Below, piece by piece: positions 27,342 to 36,905 of a DNA stretch of 64,000 nt. Below the pieces are notes generated by a model, which made no database searches, was not told the origin of the DNA, and worked only from the letters and a program-made list of their open reading frames with translations. How positions within the stretch are numbered: position 1 is the first letter of the stretch; every line of letters starts with the position of its first letter. Location of the stretch: NCBI RefSeq assembly GCF_000376885.1, contig NZ_AQXR01000011.1, forward strand, positions 62,001-126,000, read 5' to 3'. The DNA is from Alloscardovia criceti DSM 17774. Its GTDB lineage: Bacteria; Actinomycetota; Actinomycetes; Actinomycetales; Bifidobacteriaceae. The translations under genes and the position numbers were made by a program.

Positions 27342-27378
27342 TTCATTGAATCATATTCAATGAATTATGCTCAATGAA
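27342..27378 (-). promoter_or_regulatory. palindromic operator of the TetR-reductase operon
   Basis: TTCATTGAAT-CAT-ATTCAATGAA (27342-27364) is a perfect inverted repeat 36 bases before the TetR start. A third half-site TCAATGAA follows at 27371-27378, so two dimers may bind side by side. Confidence 0.75.
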
Positions 27379-27446
27379 AATTTGAGTATAAAAAACTCTG
27401 CACAAAAAGAGTACAGAGACTGGAAAATTGCCGGAATTTAGGAATG

Positions 27447-28865
27447 TTAGAGGCGTTTGAGCCATACGCCACTTTTGACGCGCCATAAAAACAGACTGCC
27501 ACAAATCCACCATTGGATGACGCAGGCGAGCCAGTAGCCATTAATGCCCATCAAAGGGCAGAAGATTACGGATAAAGGCACGCGAATAGCCCAAATCGTG
27601 CCGGCGTTAAATAAGCTCGAGGCAAAGGTGTCACCCGCGCCGCGCAGGGCAGCGGAGGAGACGATTGATGCAGCAAAGAACGGCTCGGCAATCATACCAA
27701 TGCGCAGCGCAGTCCCACCCATGTCTTGAATCGCCAGGTCAGGGGAGAGCAGGCCAATCATTTGAGGTGCAAAGATAAAAAGCACCACAGCGCCAGCTGT
27801 CATGGTGAGCATGCCGAGACCTATGGAAAGCCATGCAAAACGACGCGCCATGCGTTTTTGATGAGCGCCAATGGATTGCCCCACGATAGCGGTAGCCGCC
27901 GTGCCGATACCAAAACCAGGCTGATAGCAAATGCTTTCCGCAGTGACGGCAAAGGAGTTTGCTGCAATAGCCGTCGTGCCCAAAGGTGCAATAATCTTCG
28001 TACTCATGACCTGAGCACTATTGGTGACCGCATTTTCGATGGCCACTGGTGTGCCAATGCGCAGAGCCGTCATCAGCGTGCTGCGTCGAAAACGTACGCG
28101 CTCCCCAGTACGCAGTCGAAGCAAATCATTGTGCGTAAACATGTACCACAGATAAATCAGCGCACCTACCAGCTCTGCTAAACCTGTACCAGCCGCAGCG
28201 CCAGCCACGCCCATATTCGCGCCGAACCAAGGAATGCTCAGGCCGAAAAACGTGTACGTGGTCGGCGGAAAAATAAGCCAAGAATTAAACAGCACATCGC
28301 ATAAACACATGACGACGCTGACAAAACCGGGTAGCTTCATATTGCCAGAGCTTTGGACCATGGTGCTGCCCATGGTTGTCACCTGCAAAGCAAAAATGGA
28401 GATTCCAAAAATGCTCAGATACTCGGTGGCACCTTGGCGAATCTCCGGCGCACCACCCAGCCATGTCGGTAGCACAAAAGACAGACTTACGATGACCGCG
28501 CATAAAAAGGCAGAAAACACAGCACCGATGATAAAGCCCTGCTTCATGATATTGCGCGCTTCTTTGTCATTTTGAGAACCGAAACGCTGAGCCATTTGCA
28601 CGCTAAATCCCGCAGTCAGCGCAGCGCACAAACCTTGGAAAAGCCACGTCACAGGCGAAATAAGCCCAATGGACGCGGAGGCCTGTGTACTCAGATGTCC
28701 CACCATGGCTGCATCGATATACTGCATGACAATGTAGGAAAACTGTGCTGCAATCGTAGGCAACGACAGCAAAACGACCAGTAAAATACTGCGGCGAATC
28801 GATAGTGCATTGCCATTTTGGAGCTGATGTAAAAGCTCGGCAGAGGTGGGAATCTTCTTTCTCAT
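27447..28865 (-). CDS. MATE family efflux transporter
   Basis: 472 residues with about twelve hydrophobic segments in two similar halves. Marks of the family: MQYIDAAMVGHLSTQASASI in the first helices, PVTWLFQGLCAALTAGFSVQ, and in the second half GFGIGTAATAIVGQSIGAHQ. MATE proteins export cationic drugs or metabolites against a Na+ or H+ gradient. The gene is 186 bases downstream of a TetR gene on the same strand, which may regulate it. No strong terminator follows. Confidence 0.9.
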   Translation of the reverse strand: MRKKIPTSAELLHQLQNGNALSIRRSILLVVLLSLPTIAAQFSYIVMQYIDAAMVGHLSTQASASIGLISPVTWLFQGLCAALTAGFSVQMAQRFGSQNDKEARNIMKQGFIIGAVFSAFLCAVIVSLSFVLPTWLGGAPEIRQGATEYLSIFGISIFALQVTTMGSTMVQSSGNMKLPGFVSVVMCLCDVLFNSWLIFPPTTYTFFGLSIPWFGANMGVAGAAAGTGLAELVGALIYLWYMFTHNDLLRLRTGERVRFRRSTLMTALRIGTPVAIENAVTNSAQVMSTKIIAPLGTTAIAANSFAVTAESICYQPGFGIGTAATAIVGQSIGAHQKRMARRFAWLSIGLGMLTMTAGAVVLFIFAPQMIGLLSPDLAIQDMGGTALRIGMIAEPFFAASIVSSAALRGAGDTFASSLFNAGTIWAIRVPLSVIFCPLMGINGYWLACVIQWWICGSLFLWRVKSGVWLKRL

Positions 28866-29051
28866 TATGCGCTCATGCTAGCACACTACGAGGGATAGAA
28901 TGCTTCCTAGCAGGCGCGGCACTGGACGGAAGCTAGATGAGAAACTGCTGAGCAGAAAACTGCGTTGTCCACACGTTAGATTGAACGCAGGGTTTGCCTT
29001 TGCGATGTGCACGTCGTGGTTTCACCGCCCAGATGTATAGGGGCAACGCGT

Positions 29052-29672
29052 TTAATGCATATTCATGTGCGGCGACTCCACAGGAGGTCCCTCATATGGC
29101 GCACGAATAGAAGAGACGCCATGCTCGAGTAGCCGACCTAAAAGTCGAGCTGCGTCTTCCATGGGTATCTGCTTGCCAGACATCACCCAACGACGCCAAA
29201 CGTTTACGGAGGAATACACGACGAAGGTGTTAATCAATTCCTGCTCGGCTTCGGAGAAATTGCGATACGGATTGTACAGACTGCGGCTATGCCGAGTTGT
29301 ACCCGTAATGATGGTATCGGCAAAAGTTCTGTAGTGTGGATTGATAAAAATCCGCTCGATATCTTCCGTGGACGAATAAAAACGGAACATATTCAGCGAT
29401 AAATCGTAGTAATTAAACGGCTGAGGCAGCGCATCTAAAGATTTTGCAAAGTCAGAAACGAGTTCTTCGATGCGGGCTTCGTACAACTCTTCCACACTCG
29501 AATAATGCAAATAAAAGGTTTTGCGATGAATGCCCGCATGCTGCGCAATAGAAGAAACAGTAATCTCATCGGGAGAATGATGCGCAGACAATGCATAAAA
29601 GGCGCGCTGAATGGCATAATGCGTGCGCATCCACCGCTCTGAATGGTCGTGTTCCGTATTATGCGTTACCAC
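29052..29672 (-). CDS. TetR family transcriptional regulator
   Basis: 206 residues from a GTG behind GAGGACGA. Helix-turn-helix: EITVSSIAQHAGIHRKTFYL then HYSSVEELYEARIEEL. The C-terminal domain has the FxxYxxxSVNVWRRWVMSG pattern of TetR members related to the TetR_C_7/DhaS group. It is upstream of the MATE gene on the same strand and divergent from the GH3 gene, so either or both could be targets. Confidence 0.85.
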   Translation of the reverse strand: MVTHNTEHDHSERWMRTHYAIQRAFYALSAHHSPDEITVSSIAQHAGIHRKTFYLHYSSVEELYEARIEELVSDFAKSLDALPQPFNYYDLSLNMFRFYSSTEDIERIFINPHYRTFADTIITGTTRHSRSLYNPYRNFSEAEQELINTFVVYSSVNVWRRWVMSGKQIPMEDAARLLGRLLEHGVSSIRAPYEGPPVESPHMNMH

Positions 29673-29882
29673 TCGTCCTCAATTCTCTGGGTCTTTACCG
29701 CACTAGCGTTCTGCACCCCTTACGCGGTATAGCTCAGCGAAACGAAGCATGTCTCGCAAGCCGCCGATGTACCTATACGCGCTGTGCAAGCACGGCCCTT
29801 GTACGTACTGTATCCCGGGTGCTTCCAATGTATCCAATTATAGCCAAAATGTGGCATTGCCACAGAAATCGCCGATGTGGTC

Positions 29883-29947
29883 ATTGAGCGCGTGTCAGAA
29901 GTCTTTTACGCTCAATCTATTGCGTAGTAAATCTTGTCACAGGTGAC
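29883..29947. promoter_or_regulatory. inverted repeats between TetR and GH3 genes
   Basis: Two inverted repeats lie close to the GH3 start: ATTGAGCG (29883-29890) / CGCTCAAT (29909-29916), and GTCAC-AG-GTGAC (29936-29947). Either may be a regulator site. The rest of this 310-base gap shows nothing else. Confidence 0.4.
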
Positions 29948-29982
29948 TTGATCGCAACAATCGCAACCAATGGAGGGGAAAG

Positions 29983-32883
29983 ATGCTGGAACTCAACATC
30001 GATGATGTTCTTGCTGTGCTGGGCTCTATCCGAGTCTATCTAATCGCAATAGGCGTAGTGCTCGCGCTCGCTTTAATTGCAACTATGAGCGTAAATAAGG
30101 CCACGATAAAAAATGGTCGTGTCCGCAAACTCACTCATTCGAGTGCATGGATTGTGGCGGCCATTGCAGCCGTTGTTTCTATCAATATGATGCTCTTGGG
30201 GCCACTGAGCAGCGTGATTACGTTATCCACCAGCGCCAAACTGGCATTGTCGGATGCAACGATCGAAAAAACAAACAATTTAGCCGTGGACATGGAGCGC
30301 GAAGGCTCTGTGCTTCTGCAAAATAATGACAATACGTTGCCTATCGCAAATCCGGGCAATATCAACGTCTTTGGCTGGGCTTCCACAAACCCGATTTATG
30401 GTGGTACTGGTTCCGGCGCTTTGTCTGATGCCTATCCAACTACGTCGATTTTGGATTCCTTAAACGATGCGGGCTTCAAAACCAACGAGGAACTGAGCAA
30501 GTTCTATACGGATTACTCCACGTCTCGCGGCGAAATTGCTGTGACAAAGGCTGATTGGACCTTACCGGAGCCTCCAGCCACGCAGTACAGCCAAAGCTTG
30601 ATGGATAATGCAAAGAATTACTCAGACACTGCAGTCGTCGTCATTGGGCGAGTAGGCGGTGAAGGCTTGGATCTGCCGAAGGATATGAATGCCGAAGGTG
30701 TAGTTTACAACAATAATTCCACCGAATACAAGGATTTCGAGGATGGTCAGCACTATTTGGAGCTGGACCGCACAGAAAAGGATATGTTGGACCTCGTCAC
30801 CTCAAACTTTGACAAGGTTGTCCTTGTGTACAATGGCGCAAACGCCTTTGAAATGAGCTTCCTCAATGATTATCCACAGATTAAGTCCGTTGTGTGGACG
30901 CCTCACCCAGGACAGGCGGGCTTCAAGGCCTTGGGTGAAATCCTGAATGGCACCGTCAATCCATCTGGCAAGACAGCCGATACCTTCATCAAGGACTTCA
31001 CAGCTTCGCCAAGTTTCAATAACTTCGGTGATTTTAAGTATGACAATGTGCAAGAATTTGCCATCGAATCTGCACGTGGTGTACGTTCCCCACGCTTCGT
31101 CAACTATGTGGAAGGCATTTATGTAGGCTATCGCTTCTATGAAACGGCTGCGGATGTGGGCGCTATCAACTATGACGACGTCGTGCAATACCCATTCGGA
31201 TACGGCTTGAGCTACACCAGCTTTAGCCAGAGCATGAGCGATGTGACATATGCAAACGGCACGGTCAGCTTTACCGTTACCGTCACAAATACGGGGTCTG
31301 TAGCCGGTAAGGATGTGGTGGAAGCCTACTACAATCCTCCATACACCGAAGGCGGCATCGAAAAGGCAACGGCAAATCTCGTAGCCTACGAAAAGACGAG
31401 CGAGCTGCAGCCGGGTCAGTCTGAGGATGTACAGATTTCCTTCAACGATGATGATATGGCTTCTTATGATTACCAGAATGCGAAGGCATACGTGCTGGAG
31501 CAGGGTGATTATGCGATTTCTATCCGTAGCGATAGTCATCACATCATCGATTCTAAGAATATTACGGTGGATTCCACTGTTACGTACAATTCTGCAGACA
31601 ATACGCATAGTCAAGATCAGCAGGTGGCTACCAACGCATTTGATGATGTGGCCGGTGATGTGACATATCTGTCCCGTGCACAAAACTTTGCCAACTATGC
31701 TCAGGCCACGGCGGCTCCGACGAATTACTCTATGTCGGATGAGGTCAAGGCCACCTATTATAACAATGGCAATTACGACTCCACGCAGTTTGATAATCCA
31801 TCCGATACCATGCCAACGACCGGAGCGAAGAACGGCGTGCGTTTGGCGGATTTGCGTGGTAAGGACTACGACGATGAGCAGTGGGATGCCTTGCTCGATG
31901 AGCTGACGGTGGATGAAATGAACGAACTCATCGCAAACGGTGGCTACGGCAACGCTGCTATCGCATCTATTGGAAAGATTCGTCTCTCCGATGTAGATGG
32001 TCCGGCGGCTTTGAAGGATAACTTCACGGGTGTGTCTTCCATCGGTTTGCCTGCAAACGTCGTACTAGCAAACAGCTGGAACAAGGATTTGGCCAAGCAA
32101 TTCGGCGAAAACATCGGCGAAATGGCGCACGAGCTCAATATCACCGGTTGGTATGCGCCATCCATCAATATGCACCGCAGTGAGTTTGGTGGACGTAACT
32201 TCGAGTACTTCTCCGAAGATCCGACGTTGACGGGCACTTTGGCTTCCGGTCAGGTGATGGGTGCTGCCGAGTATGGCGTGTACGCCTTTACCAAGCACTT
32301 TGCCTTGAACGAGCAGGAAACTCAGCGCAATGGTCAGCTGACCACATGGTCAAACGAGCAAGCAATTCGTGAGATTTACTTGAAGCCATTCGAGACCGTA
32401 GTGAAGACGGCCAATGAAGGCAATGTCAAGTCCATGGCCATCATGAGCTCCTTCAATTACATTGGTAACACCTACACCAGTGCAAAGCTCGCCTTGAATC
32501 AGACGGTTTTGCGCGATGAGTGGGGCTTTAGAGGCATGGTGGAAACCGATTACTTCTCGGGTCCTAACTACAGCTACCAAAATGCGGATCAGCTCATCCG
32601 CGGTGGCACAGACATTATGCTGGCTACGGCAAAGACCACCAATTATGTGACAAATGTGAGCGCTACAGCCGTCAAGGAAATGCGCCGCGCTGCACATAAT
32701 ATCCTCTACACCACGGTGAATTCCTGGGCGTACGAGAATGGTGAGCCGCAATCGCACATGGATGCGTGGAAGATTACCTTGATTGTCGTCGATGTTATCC
32801 TCGGCTTGATTTTGGCGGGATTGCTGTTCATTGCTATTCGCCGATTCATCGCACGCGGAAAGCAAGCGGAAATCCAGGCATAG
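29983..32883 (+). CDS. membrane-anchored GH3 beta-glycosidase with permuted domains
   Basis: 966 residues behind GGAGGGGAAAG. Two N-terminal membrane helices (about 18-37 and 52-74) flank a basic loop, and a third (VVDVILGLILAGLLFIAIRR) is near the C-terminus, so the enzyme domains should face outside. Order: GH3 alpha/beta sandwich domain first (NNDNTLPI, VFGWASTNPIYGGTGSGALS), then a fibronectin-like domain (FTVTVTNTGSVAGKDVVEAY), then the TIM barrel last (DGPAALKDN, ENIGEMAHEL, RNFEYFSEDP, KHFALNEQE). GMVETDYFSG gives nucleophile Asp856. Classical GH3 enzymes have the barrel first; the reversed order is known from some rumen and gut bacteria. The substrate, probably a plant beta-glucoside or xyloside, cannot be told. 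A terminator follows. Confidence 0.9.
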   Translation: MLELNIDDVLAVLGSIRVYLIAIGVVLALALIATMSVNKATIKNGRVRKLTHSSAWIVAAIAAVVSINMMLLGPLSSVITLSTSAKLALSDATIEKTNNLAVDMEREGSVLLQNNDNTLPIANPGNINVFGWASTNPIYGGTGSGALSDAYPTTSILDSLNDAGFKTNEELSKFYTDYSTSRGEIAVTKADWTLPEPPATQYSQSLMDNAKNYSDTAVVVIGRVGGEGLDLPKDMNAEGVVYNNNSTEYKDFEDGQHYLELDRTEKDMLDLVTSNFDKVVLVYNGANAFEMSFLNDYPQIKSVVWTPHPGQAGFKALGEILNGTVNPSGKTADTFIKDFTASPSFNNFGDFKYDNVQEFAIESARGVRSPRFVNYVEGIYVGYRFYETAADVGAINYDDVVQYPFGYGLSYTSFSQSMSDVTYANGTVSFTVTVTNTGSVAGKDVVEAYYNPPYTEGGIEKATANLVAYEKTSELQPGQSEDVQISFNDDDMASYDYQNAKAYVLEQGDYAISIRSDSHHIIDSKNITVDSTVTYNSADNTHSQDQQVATNAFDDVAGDVTYLSRAQNFANYAQATAAPTNYSMSDEVKATYYNNGNYDSTQFDNPSDTMPTTGAKNGVRLADLRGKDYDDEQWDALLDELTVDEMNELIANGGYGNAAIASIGKIRLSDVDGPAALKDNFTGVSSIGLPANVVLANSWNKDLAKQFGENIGEMAHELNITGWYAPSINMHRSEFGGRNFEYFSEDPTLTGTLASGQVMGAAEYGVYAFTKHFALNEQETQRNGQLTTWSNEQAIREIYLKPFETVVKTANEGNVKSMAIMSSFNYIGNTYTSAKLALNQTVLRDEWGFRGMVETDYFSGPNYSYQNADQLIRGGTDIMLATAKTTNYVTNVSATAVKEMRRAAHNILYTTVNSWAYENGEPQSHMDAWKITLIVVDVILGLILAGLLFIAIRRFIARGKQAEIQA

Positions 32884-32914
32884 CTCATACCCATAGCTCA
32901 TACCCATAGCTCAG
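32880..32914 (+). repeat. 13-bp tandem repeat at the GH3 stop codon
   Basis: ATAGCTCATACCC occurs twice in full and once in part (ATAGCTCAG), beginning inside the GH3 stop codon. Confidence 0.85.
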
Positions 32915-32943
32915 AGGAACTACCTCGTATGGGCTGATATAGA

Positions 32944-32983
32944 GGGCAAGAACATTGCAGGAGTGGTGTTCTTGCCCTTTTTG
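32944..32983 (+). terminator. terminator of the GH3 gene
   Basis: 11-bp stem GGGCAAGAACA / TGTTCTTGCCC, 12-base loop, followed by TTTTTG. Confidence 0.92.
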
Positions 32984-33144
32984 CATAAGTTGATGAGCAG
33001 GGTAGTGTGCGAGGTAGAAGAATTCACCCTCAGAAAGACATTCGACAATTGCGCAAAACGTGGTACATTAATGCTTGAGCAAATTTCTTGACAAAATTTG
33101 TATGTTAAGGTTGAGCCTACAGCGATGAAAATCGTAGAGAAGGC

Positions 33145-33173
33145 TTGACTTTGTTTTGTTATCCCTATATACT
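33145..33173 (+). promoter_or_regulatory. rpoBC promoter
   Basis: TTGACT (33145-33150), 17-base spacer, TATACT (33168-33173), a near-consensus vegetative promoter. It leaves a 5' leader of about 120 bases before rpoB. Confidence 0.75.
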
Positions 33174-33299
33174 AGTTAAGTTCTGACTTGTGTCATATTG
33201 CGGGCATAGGCGTCGAAGCGTTGATACAAGTGTAAATAGTGGCACTTGCCCTCGCTTTATCCGAAATTATTCATACAGCGAATGGTAAGGAAATTCCCC

Positions 33300-36200
33300 T
33301 TGGCTGCTCATAGTAATAGTGCAACGGCAGTAATTGCACGCGCAGATGAAAATGATATCAAGCTGCGTAAAGCTACTGACCGCGTTAATTTTGGTTCGAT
33401 TCGTGAACCAATTGAAGTACCAGATCTTCTCGGCGTGCAGACCGACAGCTTTGATTGGCTGATTGGAAACGAGCGCTGGCAGGCACGCGTTGCCGAAGAT
33501 GAGAAGAATGGTACGTTCACCGTTCCACATATTTCAGGTCTCGCAGAAGTATTTAACGAAATCTCTCCAATCGAGAACTTCACTCAGACCATGTCTTTGA
33601 CGTTCTCAGATCCATATTTTGAAGATCCACGCCACAGCGTGCAGGAGTGCAAGGAAAAGGATTACACCTACAGTGCACCTTTGTATGTGAACGCTGAATT
33701 CACCAATTACGACACCGGTGAAATCAAGTCACAGACCGTGTTTATGGGTGACTTCCCATTGCAAACTCCTCACGGTACCTTCATCATCGGTGGTACCGAG
33801 CGTGTAATCGTCTCTCAGCTCGTACGCTCCCCAGGTGTGTACTTCGATCGTCAGGCTGTACAGTCTTCCGATAAGGAAGTGTTTGGCGCAAAGATTATCC
33901 CAAGCCGTGGTGCATGGCTGGAGTTTGAAATCGACAAGCGCGACGTCCTCGGTGTGCGTATCGATCGTAAGCGTAAGCAGTCGGCTATTGTCTTCTTGAA
34001 GGCCATTGGTATGACGGATGCTCAGATTGCAGAAGCATTCAAGGATTACCCACTGGTTATGCAGGCTTTGGAAGAAGACAAGACTGTAGACCAGCAGGCA
34101 GCGTTGATTGATCTGTATCACAAGATTCGTCCAAACGATGTGGCTACGGCAGATGCTGGCCGCAATCTGTTGGATTCCTTCTACTTCAATACCAAGCGTT
34201 ACGACTTGGCTCGTGTGGGTCGCTACAAGATCAACCACAAGCTCGGCTTGGAAGCGGATGTGAACAACCGCTCCTTGTCTCGCGAAGACATCATCTCCAC
34301 CATCAAGTACTTGGTGAGCTTGCACTCTGGCGAAACTACTTTTGCGGGTAAGCGCAACGGTGAAGATATCGAGCTGCGCGTAGATGTGGACGATATCGAT
34401 CACTTCGGTAATCGTCGTATCCGCCAGGTAGGTGAACTCGTACAGAACCAGCTACGTACTGGTTTGTCCCGTATGGAGCGCGTCGTACGCGAGCGTATGA
34501 CCACACAGGATCCTGAGGCTATTACGCCACAGTCCTTGCTCAACATCCGTCCAGTAGCTGCCGCTATCAAGGAGTTCTTCGGTACTTCTCAGCTGTCTCA
34601 GTTCATGGATCAAAATAACCCACTGGCAGGTGTGACAAACAAGCGTCGTCTGTCTGCATTGGGTCCTGGTGGTCTGTCCCGTGACCGCGCATCCATGGAA
34701 GTGCGAGACGTACACCAGTCTCACTTCGGCCGTATGTGCCCTATTGAGTCTCCGGAAGGTCCAAACATTGGTTTGATTGGTTCCTTGGCAACCTTCGGTC
34801 GCGTTAACCCATTTGGTTTCATCGAAACGCCATACCGCAAGGTTGTAGATGGTCAGGTCACCAATGATGTGGTGTATATGACTGCAGATCAGGAATCCGA
34901 GCACTTCATTGCACAGGCTAACCAGAAGCTCGATGCGGATGGCCGCTTCTTGACAGAAGAAGCACTGGTCCGTGATGCGAATGCAGAAGCAGAGGATGTG
35001 CCAGTATCCCAGGTGGATTACATGGACGTTTCTCCTCGTCAGATGGTGTCCGTGGGTGCTTCCTTGATTCCATTCTTGGAGCACGATGAGGGTCACCGCG
35101 CATTGATGGGTGCAAACATGCAGCGTCAGGCTGTGCCATTGATTAAGTCCGAGCGCCCACTCGTGGGTACCGGTACGGAATGGCGTGCAGCCGTGGATTC
35201 TGGTGACGTGATTAAGGCTGATAAGGATGGCGTTGTTATCTACGTATCCGCGGATTTGATTCGTACGCTGAACGACGACGGCACACAGTCCTCCTACAAG
35301 TTGGTGAAGTTCCAGCGCTCCAACCAGACCACCTGCTACAACCAGGTACCTTTGGTCAACGAGGGCGACCGCGTGGAGGCTGGCTCTGTGCTGGCTGACG
35401 GTCCTGCAACGGATCAGGGTGAGCTTGCATTGGGTAAGAACCTGCTCGTAGCCTTCATGCCTTGGAATGGTTACAACTACGAGGATGCAATTATCATTTC
35501 TCAGCGTTTGGTGCAGGACGATACGTTGTCCTCCATCCACATCGAAGAGTATGAAATCGATGCACGCGAAACTAAGCTCGGTGCGGAAGAAATTACGCGT
35601 GACCTGCCAAACGTGGGTGAAGATGCACTGTCTAACTTGGACGACCGTGGCATCATCCGCGTGGGTGCTGAAGTAGAGCCAGGCGATATTTTGGTGGGTA
35701 AGGTGACGCCAAAGGGTGAAACCGAACTGACACCAGAAGAGCGTTTGCTGCGTGCAATCTTCGGTGAGAAGAGCCGCGAAGTGCGCGATACATCTTTGCG
35801 CGTACCTCACGGTGAGTCCGGTACCGTTATCGGTATCAAGGAAATCACCCGTGAAGATGCAGAAGAAGACGGCGACGAATTGCCAACCGGCGTCAACCAC
35901 ATGATTCGCGTGTACATCGCTCAGCATCGCAAGATTACACAGGGTGATAAGCTCGCAGGCCGCCACGGTAATAAGGGTGTTATTTCTCGCATCCTGCCAG
36001 AAGAAGATATGCCATTCCTCGAGGATGGTACCCCAGTTGACATCATGCTCAACCCATTGGGTGTGCCTTCTCGAATGAACGTTGGTCAGGTTTTGGAGTT
36101 CCACTTGGGTTGGATCGCAAAGTCTGGTTGGGATATCTCCTTGGATCCTGATTTGGAAGCTGCATGGAAGAGCTACATTCCAGAAGGTGCGGAAAAGGGT

Positions 36201-36860
36201 GAGCCTGGCACGCCAGTGGCCACACCAGTATTCGACGGTGTAAAGCCAGATGTGCTCAATGGTTTGCTCTCTACCACGCTGCCAAACCGCGATGGAAATC
36301 ACATGGTGGGCAAGAATGGTAAGGCTCAGCTCTTCGATGGTCGTACAGGTGAACCATTCGGCAAGCCAATTTCCGTGGGTTACATGTACATGCTGAAGTT
36401 GCATCACTTGGTAGATGACAAGATTCACGCACGTTCTACCGGTCCATACTCCATGATCACTCAGCAGCCACTGGGTGGTAAGGCACAGTTCGGTGGACAG
36501 CGCTTTGGTGAGATGGAGGTGTGGGCACTGGAAGCTTACGGTGCAGCACACACCCTGCACGAAATGATGACTGTCAAGTCCGATGACGTGGACGGCCGCG
36601 TACGCGTGTATGGCGCCATCGTGAAGGGCGACAATCTGCCATCTGCGGGTATCCCAGAATCCTTCAAGGTTCTGCTCAAGGAAATGCAGTCCCTGTCCTT
36701 GAATGTCGAAGTGCTCAACGCAGAAGGCGTAGCCATCGACATGCGCGAAGAAGACAGCGACCCAGTTTCCGCTACTGATGACCTCGGCTTCAATATTGGA
36801 GCACGCCCAGATGCCTCTGCAGGTTATGAAGAGCCTGCACCATCTGAGTTCCAGGCATAG
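33300..36860 (+). CDS. rpoB: DNA-directed RNA polymerase subunit beta
   Basis: 1186 residues from a TTG at 33300, chosen because AAGGAAA lies 8 bases before it and it gives the bifidobacterial RpoB length; longer in-frame starts (33246, 33282) have no ribosome site. Conserved blocks: [10 protein letters not shown], the rifamycin region [55 protein letters not shown], the [10 protein letters not shown] catalytic-centre block and [20 protein letters not shown]. In E. coli numbering, Ser522 is Ala, His526 is Asn and Pro552 is Gln. It forms the polymerase catalytic cleft with beta', encoded 45 bases downstream. Confidence 0.97.
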   Translation: MAAHSNSATAVIARADENDIKLRKATDRVNFGSIREPIEVPDLLGVQTDSFDWLIGNERWQARVAEDEKNGTFTVPHISGLAEVFNEISPIENFTQTMSLTFSDPYFEDPRHSVQECKEKDYTYSAPLYVNAEFTNYDTGEIKSQTVFMGDFPLQTPHGTFIIGGTERVIVSQLVRSPGVYFDRQAVQSSDKEVFGAKIIPSRGAWLEFEIDKRDVLGVRIDRKRKQSAIVFLKAIGMTDAQIAEAFKDYPLVMQALEEDKTVDQQAALIDLYHKIRPNDVATADAGRNLLDSFYFNTKRYDLARVGRYKINHKLGLEADVNNRSLSREDIISTIKYLVSLHSGETTFAGKRNGEDIELRVDVDDIDHFGNRRIRQVGELVQNQLRTGLSRMERVVRERMTTQDPEAITPQSLLNIRPVAAAIKEFFGTSQLSQFMDQNNPLAGVTNKRRLSALGPGGLSRDRASMEVRDVHQSHFGRMCPIESPEGPNIGLIGSLATFGRVNPFGFIETPYRKVVDGQVTNDVVYMTADQESEHFIAQANQKLDADGRFLTEEALVRDANAEAEDVPVSQVDYMDVSPRQMVSVGASLIPFLEHDEGHRALMGANMQRQAVPLIKSERPLVGTGTEWRAAVDSGDVIKADKDGVVIYVSADLIRTLNDDGTQSSYKLVKFQRSNQTTCYNQVPLVNEGDRVEAGSVLADGPATDQGELALGKNLLVAFMPWNGYNYEDAIIISQRLVQDDTLSSIHIEEYEIDARETKLGAEEITRDLPNVGEDALSNLDDRGIIRVGAEVEPGDILVGKVTPKGETELTPEERLLRAIFGEKSREVRDTSLRVPHGESGTVIGIKEITREDAEEDGDELPTGVNHMIRVYIAQHRKITQGDKLAGRHGNKGVISRILPEEDMPFLEDGTPVDIMLNPLGVPSRMNVGQVLEFHLGWIAKSGWDISLDPDLEAAWKSYIPEGAEKGEPGTPVATPVFDGVKPDVLNGLLSTTLPNRDGNHMVGKNGKAQLFDGRTGEPFGKPISVGYMYMLKLHHLVDDKIHARSTGPYSMITQQPLGGKAQFGGQRFGEMEVWALEAYGAAHTLHEMMTVKSDDVDGRVRVYGAIVKGDNLPSAGIPESFKVLLKEMQSLSLNVEVLNAEGVAIDMREEDSDPVSATDDLGFNIGARPDASAGYEEPAPSEFQA

Positions 36861-36905
36861 GCTGAAAAAAAGTAGACGTTAGAACATTTAAAGACAGGAT
36901 ATTAA

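Noticed and set aside
33088..33106. TTGACA upstream of rpoB as a promoter
   Set aside because: No -10 hexamer at a proper distance (nearest TATGTT is 7 bases away); the TTGACT/TATACT pair at 33145-33173 is far better.
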